Positions 6,513 to 13,125 of a DNA stretch of 13,601 nucleotides are shown here, one piece after another. Origin of the DNA: Terrimonas_A sp040509495 (GTDB lineage Bacteria > Bacteroidota > Bacteroidia > Chitinophagales > Chitinophagaceae). The translations under genes were made by a program, and so were the position numbers. Under the pieces are notes generated by a model. The model was not told the origin of the DNA, did not search any database, and was given only the letters and a program-made list of their open reading frames with translations. Position 1 is the first letter of the stretch. Each line of letters opens with the position of its first letter. The stretch spans positions 1 to 13,601 of the forward strand of contig JBEVKW010000355.1 of the NCBI GenBank assembly GCA_040509495.1, written 5' to 3'.

Positions 6513-6541
6513 TTTGAATTTTTACTTTTTTCCTTTCTTTG
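6513..6541 (+). promoter_or_regulatory. Putative gmk promoter
   Basis: TTTG (6513-6516) and TTTCTTTG (6534-6541) are separated by 17 nt. They match the -33 and -7 elements of Bacteroidota promoters, apart from T for A at the second -7 position. The -7 box ends 3 nt before ATG 6545, so the transcript would be leaderless or nearly so. Confidence 0.5.
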
Positions 6542-6544
6542 CAC

Positions 6545-7123
6545 ATGTCTTCTTTTCAAAATAAGATCATCATCATTACGGCACCTTCTGGCGCCGGCAA
6601 AACCTCAATTACACGGTATTTGCTGGAAAAATACCCAGAGCTGGCTTTCTCGATCTCTGCGGCAACCCGAAGCAAACGGGCTTATGAAACGGATGGTGTG
6701 GACTATTATTTCCTGGCAGCAGATGACTTCAAACAGCGCATCCAGCAGAACGAATTTGCAGAATGGGAGATGGTCTATGAAGGGAAATATTACGGAACGC
6801 TCAAGTCCGAATTACAACGTATCTGGGACAATCACCAATGCCCCCTTCTCGATATTGACGTAAAAGGTGCGATACATGTACAACAACAATATCCCGACAG
6901 CTCGCTGACCATCTTTATAGAGCCACCTTCTGTTGACGAACTGAAGCGAAGGCTTGAGTCCCGCGGCACAGAAACAGTGGAATCTTTACAGGCAAGGGTC
7001 AACAAAGCTTCTTATGAGATCTCTTTCAAACATCACTTCAATAAGATCATTGTGAATGATGACCTGCCGAAAGCCTGCAGGGAAGCAGACCAGATCATCA
7101 GGGACTTTCTCGGGATCGGGTAA
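6545..7123 (+). CDS. gmk: Guanylate kinase
   Basis: Guanylate kinase phosphorylates GMP to GDP with ATP in the cytoplasm, an essential step in guanine nucleotide supply. The 192-residue protein has the P-loop APSGAGKTS (13-21), the GMP-binding ATRSKRAYETDGVDYYF segment (40-56) with Arg42 and Arg45, the VYEGKYYGT stretch (78-85) and LLDIDVKGA (101-109). The length is typical. The frame can be started two codons earlier at a TTG (6539), but that codon overlaps the -7-like box, so ATG 6545 is preferred. The gene is convergent with the cupin gene downstream and divergent from the CorC-like gene upstream. Some relatives sit in rpoZ/gmk operons; that context is not seen here. Confidence 0.96.
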   Translation: MSSFQNKIIIITAPSGAGKTSITRYLLEKYPELAFSISAATRSKRAYETDGVDYYFLAADDFKQRIQQNEFAEWEMVYEGKYYGTLKSELQRIWDNHQCPLLDIDVKGAIHVQQQYPDSSLTIFIEPPSVDELKRRLESRGTETVESLQARVNKASYEISFKHHFNKIIVNDDLPKACREADQIIRDFLGIG

Positions 7124-7132
7124 GAACAATAC

Positions 7133-7147
7133 CCGGTTTCAGACCGG
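7133..7147 (+). terminator. Weak hairpin after gmk
   Basis: CCGGT and ACCGG pair around a TTCAG loop 9 nt after the gmk stop and are followed by TACGATTTTA. The stem is only 5 bp. A second small inverted repeat, AACAGTTG/CAACTGTT, lies at 7191-7222. Either could mark the end of the gmk transcript, but neither is a strong terminator. Confidence 0.3.
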
Positions 7148-7258
7148 TACGATTTTACTCCGGAAAAAATTATGCTATGATTCCGCATAAAACAGTTGCG
7201 ACATTATAAAGGATCAACTGTTGCCCGAAGCCCGGCGGTCATTCGTCCGTGCTCTTCC

Positions 7259-7693
7259 TCATTTTTCCGTTTTCAAGATATAATTGATAATGATCACCAG
7301 GTCTTCTGCACCGGCCTGCTTCAGGCCATGTGAACTGCCGGGCCGGGTGAGGATGGCATCGCCGGGTTTTACTTCGAATGACTGGCCATTCATCTGCATC
7401 TCACCACGGCCGCTGAGAACATAGTAGATCTCATCTTCTTTTTGCAGGTGATAACCAATGGCGGAACCAGGATGAAGGATCCGTTTCCGGAACGCGAGAT
7501 GAAAATCTTTTGCTTTGGAGAAAAAATTGAAGCCGGTGGTCTCTCCGCCTCCGTTATGAGGCCCTGTCTGCTTTACCGGAATGTCTTTTTCATTCTCCAG
7601 GATATAAGGTTCCGTGGATGTTCGTTGCAGGACCTGTGAGGCGAGGATCCCCGACAAAAAGAACAGCATAGCAATGAACGTATATTTTATCAT
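7259..7693 (-). CDS. Membrane-anchored or exported cupin domain protein
   Basis: This 144-residue protein begins with a hydrophobic segment (about 4-18, ending near LAS-Q) that acts as a signal peptide or anchor, followed by one cupin barrel (Cupin_2 type, about 65-138). Cupin motif 1 is GYHLQKEDEIYYVLSGRGE (80-98): His82 and Glu88 are in place, but the usual second His is Gln84. Motif 2 is KPGDAILTRPGSSHGL (109-124) with His122. A metal site of His, Gln, Glu and His is common in small cupins. The enzymatic role is unknown; it may bind a small molecule or isomerise a sugar in the periplasm. It lies 106 nt downstream of murA on the same strand with no strong terminator between, so cotranscription is possible. 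The start ATG 7693 gives a complete signal segment. Confidence 0.85.
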   Translation of the reverse strand: MIKYTFIAMLFFLSGILASQVLQRTSTEPYILENEKDIPVKQTGPHNGGGETTGFNFFSKAKDFHLAFRKRILHPGSAIGYHLQKEDEIYYVLSGRGEMQMNGQSFEVKPGDAILTRPGSSHGLKQAGAEDLVIIINYILKTEK

Positions 7694-7799
7694 AGACAGC
7701 AGGTTTGAACGATCAACAGTTTGAAGGTTAAGCGGTAGAAGGATAAAATTCCGGTCACTTACCTCCTGATCCTTAAAACTATTAAACTTTTAAACGCCG

Positions 7800-9110
7800 T
7801 TATGCTTCAATGCGTTTTATATCTGCCCCTAATTTTCTAAGGCGGTCGTCAATATACTGGTATCCGCGATCGATCTGTTCGATATTCTGTATCACACTTT
7901 TTCCTTCAGCGCTCAAGGCCGCTATCAGTAGAGAAACGCCGGCTCTGATATCAGGACTGCTCATGGTGATCCCGCGAAGCTTTTGCTCTCTTTCCAATCC
8001 GATCACCACAGCGCGGTGCGGGTCGCAAAGGATGATCTGTGCGCCCATGTCGATCAGTTTGTCTACAAAGAAAAGCCTGCTTTCAAACATTTTCTGATGT
8101 ATGAGCACACTTCCGCGGGCCTGTATGGCGGTTACGAGCACTATGCTGAGCAGGTCGGGCGTGAAGCCCGGCCAGGGGTGATCATAGATGGTAAGAACGC
8201 CTCCGTCAAGATATCGCTGCACTTCATAGATATCTTGTGAGGGAATATGGATATCGTCGCCCCGGAATTCGAGCTGGATCCCCAACTGGCGGAATTTTTC
8301 AGGAATGATCCCGAGGTTGTCAATGCTGGCATTTTTGATCGTGATCTCGCCATGGGTCATGGCAGCCATTCCAATGAATGAGCCGATCTCGATCATATCG
8401 GGCAGCATGCGGTGTTCAGTGCCGCCCAGGTAACTTACCCCTTCGATGGTCAGGAGGTTGCTGCCGATGCCACTGATCTTTGCGCCCATCCGGTTAAGCA
8501 TCTTGCAAAGTTGCTGCAGGTAAGGTTCGCAGGCTGCATTGTAGATAGTAGTTGTTCCCTGCGCCATTACAGCCGCCATTACAATATTAGCAGTGCCGGT
8601 TACCGAGGGCTCATCCAGCAGCATGTTCATTCCCTTAAGGTGGGGTGCGGATAAATGAAAGAACCCGTCTTCGCTATTATAATCGAAATGTGCACCAAGT
8701 TTTTCAAAACCAATGATATGCGTGTCCAACCGGCGACGTCCGATCTTGTCTCCTCCCGGTTTGGGAATGAATGCTTTGCGATAACGCGAAAGCATCGGCC
8801 CTGCGAGCATTACCGACCCACGCAGACGCCCGCTTTTCTTTTTATAGTCATCACTGTGCAGGTAATCGATATTCACATCATCTGCCTGGAAAATGGCCGT
8901 ATCACGTGAAGTGCGCTCTACTTTCACATTCATTTCCTGCAATAGCTCGATCAGGAGATTAACATCAAGAATATCGGGAATATTGGTAATGGTCACTTTC
9001 TCAGGAGTAAGCAACACGGCGCTGAGGATCTGAAGAGCTTCGTTTTTTGCTCCCTGGGGAATGATCTCTCCCTGTAATTTTTTACCACCTCGTACTTCGA
9101 ATGAATGCAT
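7800..9110 (-). CDS. murA: UDP-N-acetylglucosamine 1-carboxyvinyltransferase (Cys-to-Asp active site)
   Basis: MurA transfers enolpyruvate from phosphoenolpyruvate to UDP-GlcNAc, the first committed step of peptidoglycan precursor synthesis in the cytoplasm. The 436-residue protein has the EPSP synthase-like two-domain fold with GAKNEALQ (Lys22-Asn23), GRLRGSVMLAGPML (94-107), PGFTPDL with catalytic Asp319, and SSPDIRAGVSLL with Arg389. The loop that normally carries the catalytic Cys (E. coli Cys115) reads PKPGGDKIGRRRLDTH, so Asp121 occupies the Cys position; the codon is GAC on the minus strand at 8748-8750. Asp in this place is known from other bacteria and confers intrinsic fosfomycin resistance, because the drug alkylates the Cys. 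It follows the DUF4290 gene. A TACTTTTG box lies 16 nt upstream. Confidence 0.97.
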   Translation of the reverse strand: MHSFEVRGGKKLQGEIIPQGAKNEALQILSAVLLTPEKVTITNIPDILDVNLLIELLQEMNVKVERTSRDTAIFQADDVNIDYLHSDDYKKKSGRLRGSVMLAGPMLSRYRKAFIPKPGGDKIGRRRLDTHIIGFEKLGAHFDYNSEDGFFHLSAPHLKGMNMLLDEPSVTGTANIVMAAVMAQGTTTIYNAACEPYLQQLCKMLNRMGAKISGIGSNLLTIEGVSYLGGTEHRMLPDMIEIGSFIGMAAMTHGEITIKNASIDNLGIIPEKFRQLGIQLEFRGDDIHIPSQDIYEVQRYLDGGVLTIYDHPWPGFTPDLLSIVLVTAIQARGSVLIHQKMFESRLFFVDKLIDMGAQIILCDPHRAVVIGLEREQKLRGITMSSPDIRAGVSLLIAALSAEGKSVIQNIEQIDRGYQYIDDRLRKLGADIKRIEA

Positions 9111-9262
9111 GGAATAAGTAAAAATTCAAAAGTAAAAATTCAAAAAAAGAATAACAGAACAGCTCCTTGCGATCAGTATATGGCCAATACTAAACAAAAA
9201 AAGCCGCATAAACCCGCAGATTTAGTTAGCCTTTTATTTGTTGGTGTTGACTTTTACTTTAG
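9111..9262. repeat. Repeat-rich spacer between the DUF4290 gene and murA
   Basis: The 152-nt gap has AAAGTAAAAATTC units next to murA (9116-9147) and a GTTGACTTTTACTTTAGTTAG stretch next to the DUF4290 stop codon (9245-9265), which are oppositely oriented relatives of the same A/T-rich repeat. On the minus strand, 9127-9134 reads TACTTTTG. A run of seven A at 9195-9201 gives a T-run on the minus strand after a poorly paired G/C stretch. I do not call it a terminator. Confidence 0.5.
9127..9134 (-). promoter_or_regulatory. Putative -7 box for murA inside the repeat
   Basis: TACTTTTG on the minus strand, 16 nt upstream of the murA start, matches TAnnTTTG. It would give a leader of about 10-12 nt. 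No -33 TTG at normal spacing was found. Confidence 0.4.
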
Positions 9263-9985
9263 TTAGTAGCGTTTCTTTTTGAAGTTACCACCACCTCCGC
9301 CGTTGCCACCGCGACTATCGCGACTGTCATTTCTGCGTTGATTATTGTTGCCGTTGCCACCGCCGCCATTGTTATTGCTGCGATGCTGGAATTTTCCGCG
9401 CTGTTTTCCGAAGTTGCTTCTTTCTCTTTCGCGGTTATCCTGCTGACGGAAGGCTTTTACGTAAGGAGTGTTTGTGAAAGTAAGCTGCCCGTTAGTGATG
9501 CCGGAGAGTTCTCCCTGGATGGCATCATCATGTACCATTTCCTTATGCCAGTTGTTGTAGGCGAGCTTCATGTAATAAGCGATCGCATTGGCGAAGCCGG
9601 CGCGCTTTTCCATATCTTCCTCGACCAGTGCCTTCTTGATGATGAGCTCAAGGTTTTTTCCCAGGTGGGAATGCCTTGGATAGCGTTTTGGATAAGGCAG
9701 GGGCTTGGGCCTTTCGCTCAATGATTCCCGGGTTGGGATCGGGTAGGGAGATTTTACTTCCAGTTTAAAATCGGAGATCAGGAATAGGTGGTCCCACAGC
9801 TTATGGCGGAAGTCCTCCACATTTTTCAGGTGCGGGTTCAGAAATCCCATCAATTCGATCACTGCATAAGCATTGCGCTGTCTGCGTTCAGGATCTTCAA
9901 TGCTCAGCAAATGTTCGATCATTTTCTGCACATGACGGCCGTATTCTCTCATGGCCAGGTCATTTCTCGTAGTGTTATATTCCAT
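9263..9985 (-). CDS. DUF4290 family protein with Gly/Asn/Arg-rich tail
   Basis: The 240-residue protein has two parts. Residues 1 to about 178 are the conserved DUF4290 domain, with the stretch MEYNTTRNDLAMREYGRHVQ at the N-terminus, an alpha-helical pattern and a VIELMGFLNPHLKNVEDFRHKLWDHLF segment (42-68). Residues about 180-240 are a disordered, basic tail rich in Arg, Asn and Gly, containing RGG/RGK-like units and ending in FKKKRY, as seen in RNA-binding proteins. The domain's function is unknown. DUF4290 genes are often found upstream of murA in Bacteroidota, and this is the case here. The frame extends 20 codons upstream to 10045, but those residues are unlike the family and the conserved domain begins at MEYN, so ATG 9985 is chosen. 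A TACATTTG box lies 19 nt upstream of it. Confidence 0.88.
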   Translation of the reverse strand: MEYNTTRNDLAMREYGRHVQKMIEHLLSIEDPERRQRNAYAVIELMGFLNPHLKNVEDFRHKLWDHLFLISDFKLEVKSPYPIPTRESLSERPKPLPYPKRYPRHSHLGKNLELIIKKALVEEDMEKRAGFANAIAYYMKLAYNNWHKEMVHDDAIQGELSGITNGQLTFTNTPYVKAFRQQDNRERERSNFGKQRGKFQHRSNNNGGGGNGNNNQRRNDSRDSRGGNGGGGGNFKKKRY

Positions 9986-10004
9986 AAAAAAAATAGTGGA
10001 AAAG

Positions 10005-10012
10005 CAAATGTA
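10005..10012 (-). promoter_or_regulatory. Putative -7 box for the DUF4290 gene
   Basis: TACATTTG on the minus strand matches TAnnTTTG and lies 19 nt upstream of ATG 9985. This placement makes translation from the longer frame start at 10045 impossible from this promoter, which supports the shorter start. Confidence 0.5.
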
Positions 10013-10045
10013 AGAATGTAGCGGTAAATGTAAAGGTACGGTCAA

Positions 10046-10310
10046 TAATAGAAAATTATTATTTAAAATGCAAATCGGTGTTTTTTAAGGGGAAAGTATC
10101 GATCTGATCGAAGGCTGTTGGTCGAATGGCCGAAGGCCGAGTTTGAACAACCAGTAAGATTTATGAGGAGGCTTTATTGATAAGCGACCTGATCGGCCAG
10201 CGGCTAATCTGTCATCTGCCATTGTCTCTCTCGTTCACGTATGGGCATAAAGAAAGGGGCCCCGAACCAAGGCCCCTTTTACAAGCCACCATCCTCTTCC
10301 ACCTAAGAGG
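10046..10310. other. Gene-free spacer with a GGCTGTTGG-type repeat
   Basis: The 265 nt between the T9SS cargo gene and the DUF4290 gene hold no convincing ORF. They contain an A/T-only inverted repeat near 10046-10064, a GGCTGTTGGTC...GGCCGAAGGCC stretch (10113-10138) resembling the CCGTTGG repeats at 4103 and 5085, and the terminator at 10253-10279. Confidence 0.5.
10253..10279 (-). terminator. Intrinsic terminator after the T9SS cargo gene
   Basis: A perfect 9-bp inverted repeat pairs AAAGGGGCC (10253-10261) with GGCCCCTTT (10271-10279) around a 9-nt loop, 31 nt past the stop codon. On the minus strand the second arm runs into TTTCTTTAT. This is a good G/C-rich stem with a U-rich end. Confidence 0.8.
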
Positions 10311-11513
10311 TCATTTAGTAATAAGTTGTTGTACGCTTGAGGCCTGGTCCTTTTTACTCGTCACTCTCACCCAGTAAACACCTTTTGTAAGGTTCCCTAA
10401 CTGCACGTAAGAAGGCCCATTTACCACGATATCTTTAGTCAACACTTTCTGCCCTTGCGTATTGAAAATTTGTATAACAAATTCTTCTGCTCGAATATTA
10501 TCAAATTTGATACCAACTATGCCATTTGATGGATTTGGATAGATAGAAAATGAATTTTTTTCGAAACTTTCCAAAACAACCTGGCGCGTTGTACTAAAAC
10601 GAACATACCCATTCGAATAAACCTGCTTTACCCTGAAATGGTATACACCGGTCTCTCCCTGTAAAGCTGAGAAATTCATTTTGAAATTACCAGATATATT
10701 ATCATTTTTTTCTAAAATACCAACACGGGTGTAGTCGTAAGCGTTTCTACTTACCTCGACCTCATAATAGAAATCCATACCCGGATCATCCGTACCGCTC
10801 CACTTCAATTCAGCTTTGTTTGCGCTTGTCTTATTTACATTGAAGGAATAAACATTTAATGGAAGACTTACTGCAGGGCAATAACAGAATTCAATTCGGT
10901 AATGTACTGAACCGGAAGCATTGATACCGCCTGTCCAGTTACCAGTGATATTCTGCGTGGTTTGACCAAATGCCGAGTACTTATATTCAAGTGAATCCCC
11001 GGCTGGCCCGTAAAACTGATTAAGATCTGATACATCTGTAATGATAACGCTGTTGGTAGTGTTGAAAATGTTTTCAGGTCCAACGGCTATATAGTCTGGT
11101 CCGGACATGAAATCGCCATCCGATGGACTCAACGAATACGGGCCAAACGCTTTTGTTCCGCTCGTGTTAAGGCCATTACCCGAAAGGCCAGGTCCTTTAA
11201 TGGTATCTCTCCTGGTAAAACTTACACTGGCTGATGTATTGGTTGCATCATCGTTTTCTACGCGCATAACGTTGAGCGTTGAAACTACGGTCATAGTTAA
11301 GCGGGCGCAGGTTACCATACCGGAAGTTGGGTCGAACTTTGGAAACCTGATGGTCGAGGTATGATTACCGTTACTGAAGTTGATCGTCGTATCAAAGGCT
11401 ATACCGCTGGGTACGTAGCCCCCCGGACACTGAGCAGTGCTTTTAACGCCGGCGAAGATCCCGGATGTTAGCAGTGCAGCATGAATAAAATGACGTAAGT
11501 AAAAATGCTTCAT
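10311..11513 (-). CDS. Secreted T9SS type A sorting-domain protein
   Basis: This 400-residue protein is probably exported by Sec and then secreted or attached to the surface by the type IX secretion system. Residues 1-27 form a signal peptide (cleavage near STA-Q). Residues about 35-213 form a beta-rich domain resembling the choice-of-anchor E type, with TIRFPKFDPTSGMVTCARLTMTV (54-76) and paired cysteines near the end (Cys210 and Cys212). A fibronectin-like domain follows (about 228-313). The final 80 residues are a T9SS type A sorting domain: SIYPNPSNGIVGI (323-335), IFNTQGQKVL (349-358) and LTKGVYWVRV (375-384). There is no catalytic motif, so it is probably an adhesin or structural surface protein. 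It is divergent from the glycosyltransferase gene and ends in a G/C-rich terminator. Confidence 0.88.
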   Translation of the reverse strand: MKHFYLRHFIHAALLTSGIFAGVKSTAQCPGGYVPSGIAFDTTINFSNGNHTSTIRFPKFDPTSGMVTCARLTMTVVSTLNVMRVENDDATNTSASVSFTRRDTIKGPGLSGNGLNTSGTKAFGPYSLSPSDGDFMSGPDYIAVGPENIFNTTNSVIITDVSDLNQFYGPAGDSLEYKYSAFGQTTQNITGNWTGGINASGSVHYRIEFCYCPAVSLPLNVYSFNVNKTSANKAELKWSGTDDPGMDFYYEVEVSRNAYDYTRVGILEKNDNISGNFKMNFSALQGETGVYHFRVKQVYSNGYVRFSTTRQVVLESFEKNSFSIYPNPSNGIVGIKFDNIRAEEFVIQIFNTQGQKVLTKDIVVNGPSYVQLGNLTKGVYWVRVTSKKDQASSVQQLITK

Positions 11514-11564
11514 AGGTTATCGGATTAAAGTACATAGTTGGTGTTTTCTAGGATTCTCGAAAAA

Positions 11565-11595
11565 TAAAGATACCTATAGATGCATGCGCCTGCAA
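11565..11595 (-). promoter_or_regulatory. Putative promoter of the T9SS cargo gene
   Basis: On the minus strand a TTG (11593-11595) and TATCTTTA (11565-11572) are separated by 20 nt. The -7 box differs from TAnnTTTG only in the last base. The leader would be about 45 nt. Confidence 0.4.
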
Positions 11596-11779
11596 TTGTA
11601 ATACTTCTCAATTTTCTTCACAGTAATAGCCGAATATCCACAGAAAAAAAACCTGATGAAAAAACATGGCCGCCCGGTAATCCCTCTCGTAAAACCACCC
11701 ATACACTCAAGGGTAATTTTGCGGCTGACCCTGGAGTTTGAGAGTGCCGTTGCTGCGCGGTTTTGCGGACTGTATTTCG

Positions 11780-11811
11780 TTTCGCCAGCATACCACAAGG
11801 CTTTAACTTTG
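11780..11811 (+). promoter_or_regulatory. Putative promoter of the glycosyltransferase gene
   Basis: TAACTTTG (11804-11811) is an exact TAnnTTTG match ending 9 nt before ATG 11821. A TTTCG (11780-11784), 19 nt upstream, is a fair -33 candidate. The mRNA leader would be only a few nt, which also argues against the longer reading frame from 11656. Confidence 0.55.
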
Positions 11812-11820
11812 CACTCCACC

Positions 11821-12951
11821 ATGAATATCGCCGTAAATACAAGGTTCTTATTAAGCAATACCCTCGAGGGATACGGATATTACCTCAAAGAAATGCTGAG
11901 CAGGCTTGTGGCAAACCATCCCGAGCATCAGTTTATATTTATTTTCGACCGGCCATACAGCAGCGAGTTTGTTCAATCGCCTAATATCACCCCGGTCGTT
12001 GCCGGCCCGCCGGCCCGGCATCCGCTCCTGTGGAAATGGTGGTACGATGTACGTATTCCGGCTGTTCTGAAAAAATACAGCGCGGATGTGTTCCTATCAT
12101 GTGACGGCTTTTGCTCCCTTACCACTTCAGTGCCACAATGCCTCGTGATCCATGATCTTGCCTTTCTGCATCACCCCTTATTTATTTACCGCTCACACCT
12201 GTTCTTCTATAAAAGATACACACCGAAATTTCTGAAGAAGGCCGCTACTGTTGTTACCGTATCACAGTTTTCAAAAGCAGACATTGTATCGCACTACAAG
12301 AAAGATCCTGCCTCAATAGACATTATATATAATGCCGCCCGCGCATCCATGCGGCCATTAAGCTGGCAGGAGAAGCAATCAGTTACCCACGGGTTCACAG
12401 CAGGAAAAAATTATTTTATCTACGCAGGGTCCATTCATCCGCGAAAGAACCTGGTCACCCTGCTGAAGGCATTCTCCTTATTTAAAAAAAGACAAAAAAG
12501 CGACTGGAAACTTGTGATCGCCGGCAGAGCCGCATGGCAGAGCAAGAAGTTCATGGACAGCCTGAGTTCCTATAAATACCGCAATGATCTTGTGATCACA
12601 GGCTATATAGATGACCAGCAACTTTCACAATTGATCGGTGCCGCTTACGCCATGGTATATCCTTCATTATTCGAAGGCTTTGGAATGCCTGTCACCGAAG
12701 CGATGCAGGCCGGCGTTCCCGTGATCACTTCCGAAAATTCCGCCATGCAGGAAATTGCCGGCGATGCCGCACTCTATATAAATCCCGCCAGCTTTGAAGA
12801 CATTGCTGATAAAATGATGCGGTTATATAAGGATGAGGTACTCCGCGATCGCCTTATCCAGAAAGGATTGCAAAAAGCAAAAGAATATGATTGGGAGAGA
12901 TCAGCGGAACTGCTTTGGGATAGTGTAGAGCGGGCGATCGCCAGGCAGTAG
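11821..12951 (+). CDS. GT4 family glycosyltransferase
   Basis: This is a 376-residue GT-B fold retaining glycosyltransferase of family GT4, likely transferring a sugar from a nucleotide-sugar donor to a surface glycan or lipid-linked acceptor on the cytoplasmic side. The N-terminal domain (1 to about 185) begins with MNIAVNTRFLL and contains LVIHDLAF (108-115) and VVTVSQFSKADI (144-155). The C-terminal domain shows YAGSIHPRKNL (201-211), LVIAGR (231-236), and the donor-binding EX7E motif EGFGMPVTE (Glu285 and Glu293), followed by AMQAGVPVITS. The frame continues upstream to 11656, but a TAACTTTG promoter box lies within it and the family N-terminus matches MNIAVNTR, so ATG 11821 is chosen. 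No other glycan genes are adjacent, so the acceptor is unknown. Confidence 0.92.
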   Translation: MNIAVNTRFLLSNTLEGYGYYLKEMLSRLVANHPEHQFIFIFDRPYSSEFVQSPNITPVVAGPPARHPLLWKWWYDVRIPAVLKKYSADVFLSCDGFCSLTTSVPQCLVIHDLAFLHHPLFIYRSHLFFYKRYTPKFLKKAATVVTVSQFSKADIVSHYKKDPASIDIIYNAARASMRPLSWQEKQSVTHGFTAGKNYFIYAGSIHPRKNLVTLLKAFSLFKKRQKSDWKLVIAGRAAWQSKKFMDSLSSYKYRNDLVITGYIDDQQLSQLIGAAYAMVYPSLFEGFGMPVTEAMQAGVPVITSENSAMQEIAGDAALYINPASFEDIADKMMRLYKDEVLRDRLIQKGLQKAKEYDWERSAELLWDSVERAIARQ

Positions 12952-13125
12952 GGGTTTGCCGGGCGGGCAAGGCGCTTTTTTTTCCGAGGGGCTCGAAGAC
13001 TCCGTTTACTTTTTTACCGGCGGGCATGGCGCTTTTTTTCCGAGGGGGTCGGAGACGCTGTTTACTTTTTTTGCCTTGATGCAAAAAAAGTAACAAAAAA
13101 AGATCAAGGCTACGCGCACATGGCT
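12952..13125. repeat. Tandem 57-bp direct repeat and hairpin
   Basis: Two direct copies with a 57-bp period begin at 12964 (CGGGCAAGGCGC) and 13021 (CGGGCATGGCGC). Each has a T-run, a CCGAGGGG segment and a TTTACTTTTTT end. The second copy leads into a hairpin: TTACTTTTTTTGC (13062-13074) pairs perfectly with GCAAAAAAAGTAA (13081-13093) around CTTGAT. An alternative stem pairs GCCTTGAT (13073-13080) with ATCAAGGC (13103-13110). The T-run at 12976-12983 after TTGCC/GGCAA (12956-12970) might serve as the glycosyltransferase terminator, but the stem is weak. Confidence 0.7.

Larger units (their letters stand above)
11514..11820. other. Divergent intergenic region with two promoters
   Basis: The 307 nt between the T9SS cargo gene and the glycosyltransferase gene hold promoter-like elements for both directions (listed separately). 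An open frame continues upstream from the glycosyltransferase to 11656, but it has no homology that I recognise and precedes the family's N-terminus. I saw no repeats like those of the other spacers. Confidence 0.6.

Noticed and set aside
11656..11820. N-terminal extension of the glycosyltransferase frame
   Set aside because: A TAACTTTG promoter box lies inside it, and the GT4 N-terminus begins at MNIAVNTR (11821).
12854..13096. Minus-strand 80-residue ORF with repeated KKSALPAR/KKSAMPAG units
   Set aside because: The repeated peptide is the translation of the 57-bp direct repeats (57 is a multiple of three), and the frame overlaps the end of the glycosyltransferase gene. It is a by-product of the repeat, not a repeat protein.
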